This document shows, in pieces, positions 27,701 through 40,592 of a DNA stretch of 64,000 bases; position 1 is the first letter of the stretch; the number at the start of each line of letters is the position of its first letter. Position numbers and translations under genes: made by a program. Under the pieces are notes generated by a model. That model searched no databases, was not told where the DNA came from, and saw only the letters and a list, made by a program, of their open reading frames with translations. The stretch comes from Lichenostomus cassidix. Its lineage: Eukaryota; Chordata; Aves; Passeriformes; Meliphagidae. The DNA lies in assembly GCA_008360975.2 (NCBI GenBank), contig CM039189.1, positions 7,382,056 to 7,446,055 of the forward strand, in the 5' to 3' direction.

Positions 27701-30700
27701 AAGCCCTGTTAGACATCAGAGAACTCACACAGGGCAGTGTGTATTGGAAAGGTGGCAGTATGTATTCTGCCCTCACAGTGTAATTAGTTTTGTTGTCAAG
27801 TTGGCTGCTGAGATCTGATAACTTTGCCCAATTCAATCCACAGTGGGCTTTCCACATCTTTGCTCCAAAGCTCTGTTTATGAAGAAAAAACAATCTTGGC
27901 AACTGCCATGCAAATGTCACATTTTATGAGCAAGACAATTTCTCTAAGAAGGGCTTTTTTTTTTTTTTCTTTTTTTTGGCAGGCTTTCAGTCCATGGCCT
28001 GGGTCTCCATGCCCCCGGTTCCCCCTCCACACAGTACAGAAACGGACACTGTAAATTTCTGTCTGAGGCCAGCCTTGGCAAAGGAGCCAACGAGAAGAGA
28101 AACAGCCTGTGCTCTAATAAGTAAAATATTTATGTCTTGCTTTGGCTAACATCCCCTCTCTCAATAAAATATTTTTCCCAGGAGGAGTTCTATGAAAGGA
28201 AGGGGCTTTCTTTATTATGTCCTCAAATAATTCTGTTCTGCTCCCCTTCAAAAGCCTCAAAATCAAAGGACACTGGGCTCTGATGCATTTTCTTGACTTT
28301 TGTTATCATTAGTTATTACAATCGTTATATTGATTTCCATTATGAGGTCTCAGGAAGCCCTTGCTAGTCAGCACCCCATTCCAGGAAAGGCTCTGACAAA
28401 TCTCTCACAGCATATGCATACACAAAGCCTGTAGTCTACAAAGACCAGCTAAACAGACTGTTAACACATTCCCATGCCAGGGAACTGCAGCATGGAAAAC
28501 TCCAGCAGTTCAGCAACTGCCACTGTGAAGCCCAGGACAGAGAGGGAACTAAGCTCTTAACTGGCACTGCTCATTTCTCACTGTGTCTCAGGGGACCATT
28601 CTGACACAACGAGATCCTTGAGAGACTCTCCACCCACGGGAGAGTCACTGATGGTGTTCTGCACTTTAGCTCACTCACATCTCACCTCACAGCCAAATAG
28701 TGCTCCAGGTTTACAGCTCCCATGGCAATCTGTGTGATTTAGGGCAGGCCCAAGCTCAGGTGGAAGGTCACTGGCCTAACATCTTTCTGGTCACATCATC
28801 ACCAGCACTCTGCAGTGCAGGTGACAAGATCACTCATGGCAACTGCTCTCTCTCACTAGCGTTATCTTACAGGTGCTTTTGGCCTATCCCAGACAGTTAC
28901 TTGTATTATCTGCCTTACTTAAGGCAGGAAACTGAACTCCTGTACCTACCCAGCTGAGGAGGATGATTCTCAGTTTTGATGGAGCAAGATATTCTTTGCC
29001 ACATATCTCTGGGTCACAGAGCTTTGTTTATATGCTCACAATACCTATGTGTCAATGCATTAAACTGTGTCCTTGGAGTGAAAACTCATTTTCTTTACTT
29101 GCCTTATGTTCTCGACAAAGGTCCTGTCCCTTACCCTTTAGTTGCCAATCCAGGAGGCACAGCTGGGATTTGAGCTGGCCCTTCTTAGATCTCTACTGCA
29201 ATGTGACAGAGCTACAAGGAATGTCTCAAGTTTGAAAAACGTTTCAATGGTGACTCTCTTTATTGTATTCCAGGGAATCCAACTCAGTAATAAATCCCTA
29301 GTAACCTACCTGCATCATGTTTTTGTGATGGAAACCCAGCTCCTAGCTCTCAGATGGCAGAACCCTGCAGATGTCACTTCAGTTCTCTTTGAACTAATGA
29401 CCTCAAAGCAAAGGGCTCCCCTTAAGGGCTCACTTAGGACTCCGCACTCACTTGGCCTCTCCTCAGTTACACCCTCCCAGAAACTGTGGTCCGGTCGGGA
29501 GGAGAAGAAACAAAAAAACCCAACCCCAGACTCTGTTACCTCTAAAGGAAACACAAGAGGAAAAGTCACATGGATACCAATAGCAAAAACATACACCACC
29601 TGGAAGGAAGAGAGAAAAGAAAACCCTATTTGGGATTTTAAAAGAAAAGTTGAGCATGCACACACAATACCCTTTGGCAAAGGAGCCCAAGCTGGAAAAT
29701 GTTGCAGCTCCAACATGCTGTGCTCAGAGAAGGTGTTAATGGTCCAGCCATCCTGTATTATTACACACAAACAGGAGAGGCCCGGCAGAACTGTAGGGGT
29801 CTTTTAAGATTCCCGCCCAGATGGAAAGAGCAGAGAGAGTTATGTAGGATTAACACAGGAGGAGAGGAAGGAAAGAGGTGAAGGAAAGGTAATGTCCCAA
29901 GCACTACAGCTCTGAGCTAACAGGGCAGCTCTGCTGTCTCACACATTGAAATGGGGATGCTGTGCCTGCCCTCTGCTCTCACACCCTGGCCTCTGCTCCA
30001 TGCACTCCCAGCAGGATGCTGGGGATTCCCTCCTCTCTGGGCCTCTGGGCCAGACATGTGATGTACTGACCAGCTGCATTTAGGGTCACCAGTCCCCAAC
30101 TCCTCTCAACTCGCAGTAGGAGTCAGAGGTTTCAAGCACTTTGCCTTGCCTGGGAGGAGCCACTCAAGATGTGTTTGCAGCTGATGTCTGTAGCTGTGGT
30201 CTCTTCCTAACAGGATCACAGTGATGGCTCTTGTGCTTTAGGAAAGAAATACTGGAAAGGCCAAGACACTGGCCTAGGTGTGTTTGCTTAATGAGAGCTA
30301 ATGAAATCTTCACCCAAGTGTCAACCTTCCTGGCCCTACAACCATACACCAAAATCTTCACGTGTCTATGAGCTCCCAGGCACAAAGCTCTGGGTGAAAG
30401 CCAGGAGTGTGTGTGCTTGTGGTCTGGGAATTTACATGCAGCATGGAAGATGTGGTATCTTCCCGAAAGCCTGCTACAAACACAATGGGATACCCAAGGG
30501 CTGCTTTGTTTAGTAGGGATGCTGTAACAAAATCCCATATCCAGAAAAAAGATTTGGTCATATCCAAATGAGTACAAGCTAAAGCGTTGCAAGAATCAAT
30601 ACTGAGGGGAGAGACATTATTAGACTGCACAGGACCACAGGAAGAGGCTGATTTTTCAATGAGCAAAATTGTTAAATTATTAAAATTGTTTTAATAATAC

Positions 30701-31671
30701 TGGAATTTTCTGAACCAGCCATAAACTAGATGGGCTTAGGTGAAGGAGATTCGATGAAATTCTGCAAGCAAGCCTCTAGAAGAGACAATTGTGACAGCAT
30801 TGAACACTCATGGATCTCTACTGCAACAACAACCAGCTGCTATGAGAGGTGAATAATGCCCAGAAGAAAATGCTGCTGAAAATTCAAACAATAAACTGAA
30901 TTTCTGGAGACGCCAATACTGGCTTTCACATTTGCAGACATGATTCACCACCATCATCTTTATAAGAATTCTTCTCAGAAATGTTTGGAGACCACTTTTA
31001 ACTGGTCTGTTGAGGTACAATTCCAGAGTTATAATCAGCTGCACACTACTAGGCAAAGGGCTGGACTGTTGAGCTCATGTACAGTTTTACTGTGGATTAG
31101 ATCAAATTCCTCATGTAGGAAAGACTATTAGGGTCTCCATTCTGTTTTTACTTCTGAGAGCTTAACACACATGTTGCTGACTTCAACCAAGTGATCTCCA
31201 ACATATACCTGTGAGAATGCAGGATCAAACCACAATGTGTTATGTTTCAAAATATTTTTTCACAATAAGTTGGTTTAGTGAACTCACTTTTCACCCCTAG
31301 AGAGCTGACTGTAATGAGATCACACAGAGAAAGGATATGGAGTTTCACCCTAATCTCCAGGAGACAACATGCCATATCCAAAAACCCTCTCTCAAATCAC
31401 TAGTACTTCCAGTTGTGGAGCAATACCATCTGTGGAGATAATTTGAAGGAAGCAGAGAGGTCAGAATTTCAGCTGTCACGTGAAGATTTGGAGTGTACTT
31501 ATCAGGGATGTTGTGAGGATGTGTTTCCTACCAGCTCATGAAATTCTTCAGTCTGTGCTTTTCCTAAAGCTTCACAGCCTGATGAATACCTGTGACACTT
31601 TTTATATTGTAAGCATTTCTTTCTTTCTCTTTTTTTTTTTTTTTTTCTCTACTTGCACTTAGAAAATATAA
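24741..31671. other. Intergenic, no recognised gene
   Basis: Includes the longest open frame outside the CpG island (29142-29807, +, 221 codons), which carries no recognisable domain. A stretch at 29.13-29.20 kb resembles the reverse MIR CORE but is too decayed to call. A split T-run is at 27.96 kb. Confidence 0.5.
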
Positions 31672-31903
31672 AATTCTTTGCAATCATTAGGAAAAATTTC
31701 TTCCCTGTCAGTGTGGTGAGACACTGACACAGGTTGTCCAGAGAAGCTGTGGATGCCCCATTTCTGGGAGTGCTCCAGACCAGGTCGGATGCACTTTGAG
31801 CAATCTGGTCTAGTGGAAGGTGTCCCTGCCCATGGCAGTGGGGCTGGAACAAGATGATCTTTAAGGTTCCTTCCAACACAAATCATTCTGTGACTCTATG
31901 GTT
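31672..31903 (+). mobile_element. CR1 LINE 3' end (non-autonomous fragment)
   Basis: A clear avian-type CR1 3' region: GGTTGTCCAGAGAAGCTGTGG, then TCTAGTGGAAGGTGTCCCTG, CCATGGCAGTGGGGCTGGAAC, GATGATCTTTAAGGTTCC and the terminal octamer-type repeat ATTCTGTGACTCTATGG. The element is 5' truncated, as most CR1 copies are, and retains no reverse transcriptase frame. A long T-run sits immediately upstream. Confidence 0.92.
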
Positions 31904-32269
31904 TTGTAATAGGCATAACCTCAAAATCTATCACGGCAGCGGAACAACATTTGATATCTTCCCGTGGATAAACCTGCTGTGAGTTTTTCTTTAGCAACAG
32001 AAAGCAGCATGACAGGTTGATTTCAGACGTTAGCTAGATGAGATCTGAACTCTATTGCTAAAAGGAAATAAAAACTAAAAAAGTGGCCTTCATAAAATCA
32101 GATTACACTAATCTTAGTCCAACATTCAAGTTAACAAATCTATGAGCAGAAATGTTTGTCCCTGCCCCCTCTGCATCACTCCAAGATTTAACTGGTGTGT
32201 TTAATCCTTCATTTTCAATGCTAACATTTCAAATTCTAGGGGCAAAAAAAAAAAAAAGAGTGGTGTTTG

Positions 32270-32830
32270 GCAGTTCTAATTAAATTACATGCTTTATTTT
32301 TTTAATTAAATAGCCTAAAAGGAAATAAACTGGAAGAAATACTCTAACAAATTATTTAGAAGTATTTCATATGTATGTAAGAAGGGAGCCAAATATAAAT
32401 TGACAGCTCAGTGCAAGAGAACTTCAATCTGGGTTTTATTGCAATAACAAAAGTGTGTATTTAAAAGCCTTCACACAGAGCATCTATTCAGAAACAAGCC
32501 TGAAGACAGTCAGGGAATTAAAAAGAGGATAGTGTTTTGAATTAATCTAGAACATTTTTGTGGATTAGTTTACAAGCACAGAATGCCTCAGGGGCGTAGG
32601 GAGAGCACAGAGCACTGAAGTCAGAGGGATCTGTCTTTTTCCTGTTGCTAGTGATTAGTTCATATCTCTTTGACACCATGTTTACAAGCCCCTAATTGCC
32701 TCATTAATACCTCATTATTACTTAGAAAGTGAAGAAGCTTTTAGCTTTGAAGCTGTTTGCTGCACTTGAAGGCAAACATAGGGTGAATTTTGAATGTGTT
32801 GGTACTAATTAAAGTTGAAGTCTGTTTCCT
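32270..32830. promoter_or_regulatory. Candidate enhancer region: repeated homeodomain cores
   Basis: Homeodomain words occur repeatedly: CTAATTAAATTACATG, TTTTTAATTAAATAG, GAATTAATCTAG, GTGATTAGTTC, CCTAATTGCCTCATTAATAC and GTACTAATTAAAG. There is no repeat similarity and no coding frame. The pattern resembles conserved non-coding DNA near developmental genes. Confidence 0.28.
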
Positions 32831-35800
32831 GTTGCTTGTGGGTGGGTGTTAATGGCTTCAAAGGAAAAATTAGGCTTCAATTTATATTACTTACCCCTTA
32901 ACTTACACTCAGGAGTAAGTACAAGTAAGAAGCCCACTCCTGCAAACTGAATTTACAAAGGGACAGAGATCCACAGGTCTTTTTTCTTGCATGATTTTTC
33001 AGTGTGAACCAGACTCTGTGAAGGCTCATTCACTATTAGACTGTCTGGAACAAACTGATGTTGGCCAGTTCAGTCCACACAGACCCAGCATGTACCTTCC
33101 CATGCTGCCACGCATGGACATGGTCCTATATTCTCCTTTTGCACCAGAACCTGAAAGCAAAACTGAGTCATCACCACGTCAAATTGCCTTGGGTCTATTT
33201 GCCTCCTGCTCTGCATGGACATTGTTTCCAGGTCACCCTGGAAAAGTTTGGTTCAATGCAAAACTAGTATCAGGCACAAGATCTTGTGATTTTTCACTTC
33301 CAACCGCATGCATGTATTTTATACACAGATATGTATATATTAATTTTAAAAAATTCATGTATACATAACAACATCTCACTGCATCCAGTAAGCACATTCT
33401 TCCTGAAATGTGTGTGAAGCTGAGAACTTTGTAAAGGGATCCCGTTTTCAAATGACTGTGCACAACTGTTTCAATATACAAATTGCAAATTAGCCAGTGA
33501 CCGCAATTATGGTTACTGGATTATCATATAAATGAATAAATGAGATGTTTAGAACCTCATTTGGTCTGTAGAGATGTACTGTCTGATAGTATTTCAAGGA
33601 ATTTTCTTACAGCCCCAGACAGAAGACAGACAAAGCAGACATTAACCACAACAAAATCAATTCCATGGGAATTTTTAAAGAGAAATGTGCTTTGTTTAAA
33701 TTAGCTTGTTTTCATGGGTTGGGGGATGTTGTGAATGAAGAAGGGGTAAAGCAGAAGGAAAAGATGCCCATTTTTGGTAAAAGCATTCAGTTTCTTAATA
33801 AGAATTTTGGATGAGAAAAACAGTGAAAAAGAGTCTTTGCTGAAAGCAAATGGAAAACCCTACACAGACTGGAAGATTTGGATTAAAAAAAATATTTTCC
33901 ATACAAATTGAACTCCCAAAGAGGCATTTTTCACCAGCATTGTTTTTCAGTGGTAGGGGCTGGAGGTGGGTGCAGAAATAAAGCAAGTCTAGAAGGCTGA
34001 ACATTCCTTGATGAAGGAGTCAGGATTTGGCTGAGAGTCTCCCAGACTCAGGGTTTAGCTCAGGCTGCTCAGAGTCACTGGTGATTAACGGGCCTTGTTG
34101 TCATAGGCCCAGGACAGCAGGTCTTGGCTTACCATGAACACTCTTAAGGCAGAGTTCAGAACAACTCAGCCTTTCATATTCCTCTCATACCTCACATCTC
34201 CTCTAAGAGGAGGTAAATTGATAAAATCCTGACATCATTTTATTTCTGTATTAAAAAATGTCAATAACATTAAATTACGGACATAGCTTGACATCATCCC
34301 TTTACACACTTAACTGTAAAGAATACACATATAAAATAAAATTTACCTAAAATCATTGGACAGAAACCCAGTCTAAAAAATGGGTAAGGAAGGAACCCGC
34401 TTCTCCTGTGTTGTATTTACAGTATCTTTGATTTATATCAAACATTTTAAAAAAGTATTAAAACAAAAATAATTAAGGCAAGCCAAATCCTTTCCTTGCC
34501 AGCACGCAAAGCTTGTCCGACTGGACATATTGAGGCTATCAATCGGTGGTGTATATTTATAACCCAGTGCTCAGACAACTTGGAACGACAAATGCAAACA
34601 GCCACAAAGAAGTTACTTTGTTCGCTTGGCACAAACAAATCCCGAGATGAAAAGCAGCCTGGCGTTTATTTTGGGCCAAGCTTCCTCATCTGACGATCCA
34701 CGACGTGGCACGGAAAGGGCAGTGTTACCAAAGGACACGAAGCACATGGAGATGCATCATTAGAGCAAACACAGACCAGGGTGCCAGATTTTGTTATTCT
34801 TGCTTCTTCTTTCCCAGAATGGATGTCACTTTCCCTCCGTTCTTCTCCTCAGAGCACGCTGGTTTGGAGCTTGGTTGTTTGTTGTTTGTTTTTTTTTTTT
34901 AAGGACCAGGCTTGTCGGCACAGCCTGAAAAGCTCTTAGAGCTATAATTTAAAACTGAATTGTGTTGATTGAAAACATGGCAAGAATCTGACTGCAGACA
35001 TGTCTGAAGACTTCCACATGCATAGTCAAATGAGGACTGGTGAGGACATGGTGAAATTTAGAAATACTAAAGCAAGCTCTGCAGGCACATGATCCCCAAC
35101 TGTGCCCTAGCAAGCAACCTGGGAAATACCTATCTAGAGATGCAGTAGATTCCCTTAACCACTGAGCCACGAGGACCTTGCTGTCCAAGCAAGTAAGACA
35201 CTGTGATGGTCAGTCATTCTTGAGAGGCTTCTCAGAACAGAGAGTTCAGATCCAAGACTGGAGGCAGAAACCTCAGTGGGGTCCAGACTGGTTCCATAGT
35301 GATATTCCATTTATCCTCCAACATGACCACATCATGAGAGAAGCAACAGATGAGAATGGAAAGAGCAAGAGAACTCCAACAGAATGTTTAGCCACTGAAA
35401 ACATGGCTTCCTGGAAGGAGAGCACAGCGCCTTTTATGGGGAGCTGGCTGAGAGAACAGCAGCAAGCTGGCAGCTACCAACAGATAATGAACAGAGGCTG
35501 CAGGAGAAATGGGGCAGTTTGGTTTTAAGAACATTGGTGTTGCTCCAGTTCAAAAGCAGTAAGTTGCCATCTTCCATGGCTCCTTCAGAGGAAGATCTGG
35601 TCAGGCTTATAGTCCTTATCTCCCTGGGCAGACATGGACACTGAGCCTTGAGTCACATCGTCCCATGTATGGATAATGAAAGCTCAGTTGTTTGATGCTA
35701 CAATGCCTTCATTCTTCTCATACCTGCATCTTCTTAGACATGTCAGGGAGCTAAAAGCATGAGAAAGTTTTAATAAAGTTTTAAACTTCTGATGATACTC

Positions 35801-36887
35801 AGGCTTTAAAAGGAGGGTCATAGGTGATTTGGAAGACTTTTCTCTCATTTCACTTAGGAAAAGGATTTCTCACAACTCTTTTTTAACACCAGAATAGATA
35901 TGCATATATTTTTCAGTATATGGATTCAAATTCTTGGTTTCTTTGGCAAAAGGCCATATAAATTCTCATGGATTTGTTATTGCCTGCTATAAATTTACTA
36001 CTCAGAAAGAATAATATTTTATTTGCTTTATCATCGGTGCCTCTAAAGAAGGTGAAAATAGATTTAAGTCTTTCATTGAGCATCTTGATGAGGGCAGAGA
36101 AAGAACATAAAAAGAAGCCAAAAGGACACTGAAAGAATTGATATAAGGCTCCACCAACTATAATTCAGTTGATAAACTTAGGTCTCCTTTGCAATTAATT
36201 ACAATGCCAAGAGATTTGTTCTGTAAATCCTGTCCAGAACTTGGCAACACCATTCCTAAAAAAAACCAAAAGGAAACTCCTAGGGGACTCCAGCAATACT
36301 TTCCATCTGAACAAGCAGAGTTTCATCTTACTCATGTCGGCTTTTAGGCTCTTCCTATTTTATACAGAGGAATAGGCGCAGGAGAGACAGTGCAGCAGCA
36401 CAGGTAGGAGCAGGACCTCAAACTCTTCAGTTTACAGATTTGTGGGTATAAACACAGCTTCACAAAGTGAAATACATCAAGCCAAAGCCATTTCCTTGGC
36501 AGCTCTATTCATCCCATGATTCTTTACTATCTTCAGAGCAACTTTATTTAGAGAGGACACTGCAGGGATCTTACCTCCCTGTATCAGCCCCCAAATGAGG
36601 TAGGCTTGGGATTAAAAGAGAAGGAACTGGACTTCAGCAGGGGCAGAGATCCAAGTGTGCAGAAATGTGTGCTTGGCTTTTTGTGACAGTGTAGAGTGAT
36701 ATCAAAGAGTCGTGCTGTTTGTTCTCTGGAGCTTCTCCAAAACTTATGTTCAGACCCAGACTTGCCTCCATTTATCAACCTTATTTAGCTTGAAGAGTCT
36801 GACCATGTGGTTACCACCATATTAGTATCTGATATTAAAGTTTATGCTACTGAACAAATTTATGACTTGAAAGTCTGATCCTTGTCA
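32831..36887. other. Intergenic, no recognised gene
   Basis: Apart from the CpG-retaining block at 34.49-34.75 kb I see only AT-rich sequence. An open frame of 116 codons at 35178-35528 (+) has no recognisable features. Confidence 0.5.
34490..34745. promoter_or_regulatory. Candidate conserved regulatory element (CpG-retaining)
   Basis: About 12 CpGs in 255 bp of otherwise CpG-starved DNA, with balanced base composition and no repeat similarity. CpGs survive where DNA is unmethylated or under constraint. Contains TGTATATTTATAACC (MEF2-like) and GACGTGGCACGG. Could instead be a decayed small CpG island or an unknown exon; the + strand is open for 65 codons (34496-34690) but the translation is unrecognised. 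Confidence 0.35.
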
Positions 36888-37010
36888 TTGGGGATTCAAG
36901 ATGTGGACAGATGAAGCAATTTGCTGAGAGTCAGAAAGAGGATGGGTTTCAAAGCTGAGGACTAAAGCAGAACCCCTGAGTCCCATGTTGTTGGCCAGTG
37001 CCCAGGGAGA
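36888..37010 (-). mobile_element. MIR-like SINE fragment (minus strand)
   Basis: AGATGAAGCAATTTGCTGAG, GAGTCAGAAAGAGGATGGGT, TTCAAAGCTGAGG and AGAACCCCTGAGTCCCATG match the reverse complement of MIR (GATGAGGAAACTGAGG..GACTTGCCCAAGGTCACACAG..GGGTTTGAACCC..GACTCC). Confidence 0.72.
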
Positions 37011-38425
37011 TCCCTTCTCCATTCCAGTGATTGAAAGATCAGTGAATTGCTCTCTAAATGCTTCCAATGGGAACTCTCCAAAACACAGCAAATGGGATTT
37101 TTCACACTTTGACTAATGAAAGCTTGGCACACGGCATGACAAATAAAATCCTTGCTGCCAGAAATACAGATATATATAAAATTATGTTTATTTCTACAGG
37201 GCTTGTGAATAAGCAAGACATTTTTCACCCATGAAAAGCAGTTTCTATGTGCATGTGTAAGTTTAGCAACAACAACAAAAAGTGTGACTGATGATCCCAG
37301 TGAACATCATCCCAATGAGATTTAAATAGTCGTAACTTTTTGCTTCTGAAAAGAAAGTCTCTCTTTTTACTTCACCCTACAAACTTCTAAGTTTATTGTG
37401 GCTATATTTCTCTTCTTTTGACAGAAATACAGACATAATTCATCCTTTTGTTTCATGTTTAGAGACTAGTTATCATCACAAGGCTAGGCATGTATAAATA
37501 AAGATGCAACAAAAAGATATGCTCAGAAAGGATAGAGTCTGTAAGATCTACTTCCGCATGAAAACAATGCTAGTTTCTAAAGAGTGGGGAGAGCTCATTC
37601 TTCTTGCCAAATTAAGATGTTTTGACTCTTATTTGACTCTTTTTTCCCTGCTTTCTTGGTGCTCTCCACATGACTAGTGCTAACAAGAGGAGAGACTAGT
37701 CTTGCCTCTTCATGCAGGTAGACTAAAAGTGATTAGACACAAACTGGGACCAACAGTGTACCACAGACACACTTCCAAAACAGTTTTTTCTCTTTGTCTG
37801 CTGAAAATGTGTACTGAAAAAGGCCCTGGAAACAGTAACTTTGTGATAAACTGATATTGGGATCCTACCACATAGAGAAAAGATGACCTGATCACAGCCT
37901 TCCAGTTCACAGCAAACTTGATATCTCTTGGACAGCTCAGCAGAGGAGCCCTTGTAGGCATTTCAGGGATTTGCCATAGTGTGAAATGCTTATCTTTTCT
38001 CAAGCACAAAAGGATTACTGGGACTACTTTAAACTTGTTTTAAAGAAAAAATAGAATGGCTTTATAGTTCTGCAATAATCAGAAGATACGTAAGAAGAGA
38101 TAGGTAAGTTGTGATGTGCTTTAGCATAGAAGAGCATCAGGTTTTATTCAACAAATTCTTCCCTACAGCTTGTAATGGATATACACAGTGTGATTTCAGG
38201 GCAGGAGAGGCTTCAAAGCAAGGCTGACTATCACAGATCCATGCATGCACAGCTGGATCTCAAATATATAAGCCACTTTGAGTTGCACATGAGGAAGGAA
38301 AGGGGAAGATTACTATGATCTGAAATGTCAAAGCTTCTTCCACATGATTAAGTACATTTACAAGTTCTACTCAAACCAGCAGAAGTTGTTTCCAGGCAAC
38401 AGAAAGAAATTAGTGGGACTCCACA

Positions 38426-38465
38426 CTATGTATGTGGGTGTGTATGTATGTATGTATGTGGGTGT
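38426..38465 (+). repeat. (TATG)n tetranucleotide microsatellite
   Basis: TATG units interrupted by TGGGTGTG, with four uninterrupted copies in the middle. Confidence 0.88.
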
Positions 38466-38699
38466 ACAACATGTATATGCACTGCTCCTCACCTGAGACT
38501 TCCTAAAAACAGGGCAAAATCATGATTTGGACAGAGAACTGGCAGTGTTACAAGAAAATTACAGGTATTGAAAAAGCTCCCTGTCATTTATCTCCTGGCA
38601 GAGAGGACAAAGGATACAGCACAGAGATGGGTAGGATTCCCTTTTAATGACCACAACCAGACTTCTCATAAAAGGAGGCAGCCAGATTTCTTCCCACAG

Positions 38700-38830
38700 C
38701 ACATGCCCTAGAAGGCTGTAAGAGAGTAACACATACTGGCTGTAGCATCCCCAGTAGCCCAGGAATGCTGTCACAGGCTGTATTGAAATCCAGAGAGAAG
38801 ACCATCCCCATGACAACCCTGCAAAAGCAC
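38700..38830 (-). mobile_element. Possible CR1 reverse-transcriptase remnant
   Basis: The minus strand reads VFSLDFNTACDSIPGLL, similar in spacing to the CR1 RT motif (LDFSKAFDTVPHxxLL), within an open frame of about 100 codons with no further recognisable RT motifs. Could be coincidence. Confidence 0.28.
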
Positions 38831-39177
38831 TGCTGCAGTACTGGCATGACCTTTGAGCCTCAGGGTCTCTCAGCACCACCTGTACTAAACAAGAGTCCTC
38901 CTCCTTAGTCTTATTTAAAAGTAACTTTAAAACTTACTAGGAAAATTGTTATTCACCCTTTTTAATGGACTCAGGATGACTTGGAAGGTCTCACCAAGTA
39001 TTTGCACACCAGTCCAGAGGAGCAAGAGGATGCTTTGTGCCGGACTGCTATTAAAAAGCAGTAATGCAGGTGACCTGAACCAAAAGAACAGATGACACAT
39101 GATGGATGAAATGAGGTAAGTGGCTATTACAGAGTGCTAGTCTTAGCCTCCACTCCTAAGTGAGATGAACATCTGGT

Positions 39178-39262
39178 TGGGATAGTGGAGGTCCACCTGA
39201 CCCAGCTCTGGTCAGGCTAGATGAGATCCCTTCTAAACCTACTTGTCTAAGATTCATGAAAC
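39178..39262 (+). mobile_element. Possible CR1 3' tail fragment
   Basis: TCAGGCTAGATGAGATCCCT followed by TCTAAACCTACTTGTCTAAG and ATTCATG resembles the CR1 tail (GACTAGATGATC..CCTTCCAACC..ATTCTATG) but is diverged. Confidence 0.42.
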
Positions 39263-40500
39263 CCAATATACAAACTCATATGGCATTTTGAGATTAGGGA
39301 AGCTCAGATCCTGGCCAATTTCTATTGTTAAGCTCACAAAACACTGCGATAAATAATGGAAAATGCTTCAGCTGCTCTTTATTTAGGGCACTTTTACCAT
39401 GTGACATCAGAAAATATTCCATGGTGGAATTTATTAACATAAAAATGGACTTGGTGAGACTTTGTGATCTATTAAACTTCCAGCTAACTAGACTTTTGTT
39501 TATCCAATCGACAGATGGTGTTTTTCTGAACTGGTTATGTTGATTCACAGCACTGAAGTGGTTACTGGAAAAAAGGACCACGACTTTAATAAGGAGCAGG
39601 CCCACACACACACAGCAAATGTGAGCCATATTCTACCAGCTCCAAAAGAAAAAATGCAGCAGTTTTTACACCAAATTACCAAAATATTGGCACGTTTTGC
39701 ATGTCTATTTTGTGTTCCAAGCCACCGGAATAGGAATGCTGCTGGCAAAGGAGCTACTTCAGACATATACAGAACATTATTGCATTTGCTTGGAATATTC
39801 TGCTCCAGATTAGACCAAAGACACAGAGAATCCTCTTTCAGAAGTGCTGTCTTGGAGGGCCGGTTTAGCTGCCTTATAATAAAGATTCTTCCCACTTAAA
39901 ACCTCCTCTGAGGCTTCTCGTTAATAAATGCCAATGAACATAATATGATACCCAGGTTGTATAAATCAATGGCCATCTAGAAACAAGGAAAAGAAAATAG
40001 AGTGAATGACAATAAAGAGTGGAGCATTTAGAGGACTCTTGAGCAGCTGAACTCCCAATCATCCTCCAAACATGAAAGAGGTTTCAATTGTTTATGAAAT
40101 TAAGTGGAGCTTCTGGAATTGAATGCTGAACTATGCTGAACAGGAAGAAATCTTTTTGCTTATTAGGCCTCAAGGAGATAATCTATTGCGCTACAGAAAC
40201 AGCTATGGCCTTTGCTATGCAGCAGGGAGATTACTTCTGTTCAGGTAGATGAGCTGCTTTCAGATCTTTTTTTCCCAATCTCTCTGATTTAATATGCTTT
40301 AGGAATGGAATAGTAATGTTCTGCTTAATGTGCAGATAGACCTTGAAAAGACAGGATCCACCATAGCTGTGGTGGGACATCAGAGAAGGACAGAATTCTG
40401 CCTCCATGGGCTAAAATTCAGAATATTTTTGAGAGGATGGGGAGAAGACCTGAAAAGCTTATAAGGGAGCATTAATAGCACTCACCTATCCCATGATCTT

Positions 40501-40592
40501 GTGTGTGTGTGTGCATATATATATATATATATTTATATATGTATTTATATATGTATATATGAACACACTAATATATATAAACACACATATAG
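40501..40592 (+). repeat. Compound microsatellite (GT)n-(AT)n
   Basis: (GT)6 passes into an (AT)n tract with interspersed TTTATATATGTA units and ends near ACACACATATAG. Likely polymorphic in length. Confidence 0.9.

Noticed and set aside
28900..29210. Possible minus-strand MIR (GGAGGCACAGCTGGGATTTG)
   Set aside because: Only about 25 bp resemble the CORE and the expected flanking blocks are missing.
40501..40592. Regular repeats as a possible CRISPR array
   Set aside because: Dinucleotide microsatellite without spacer-repeat structure, in a vertebrate genome.
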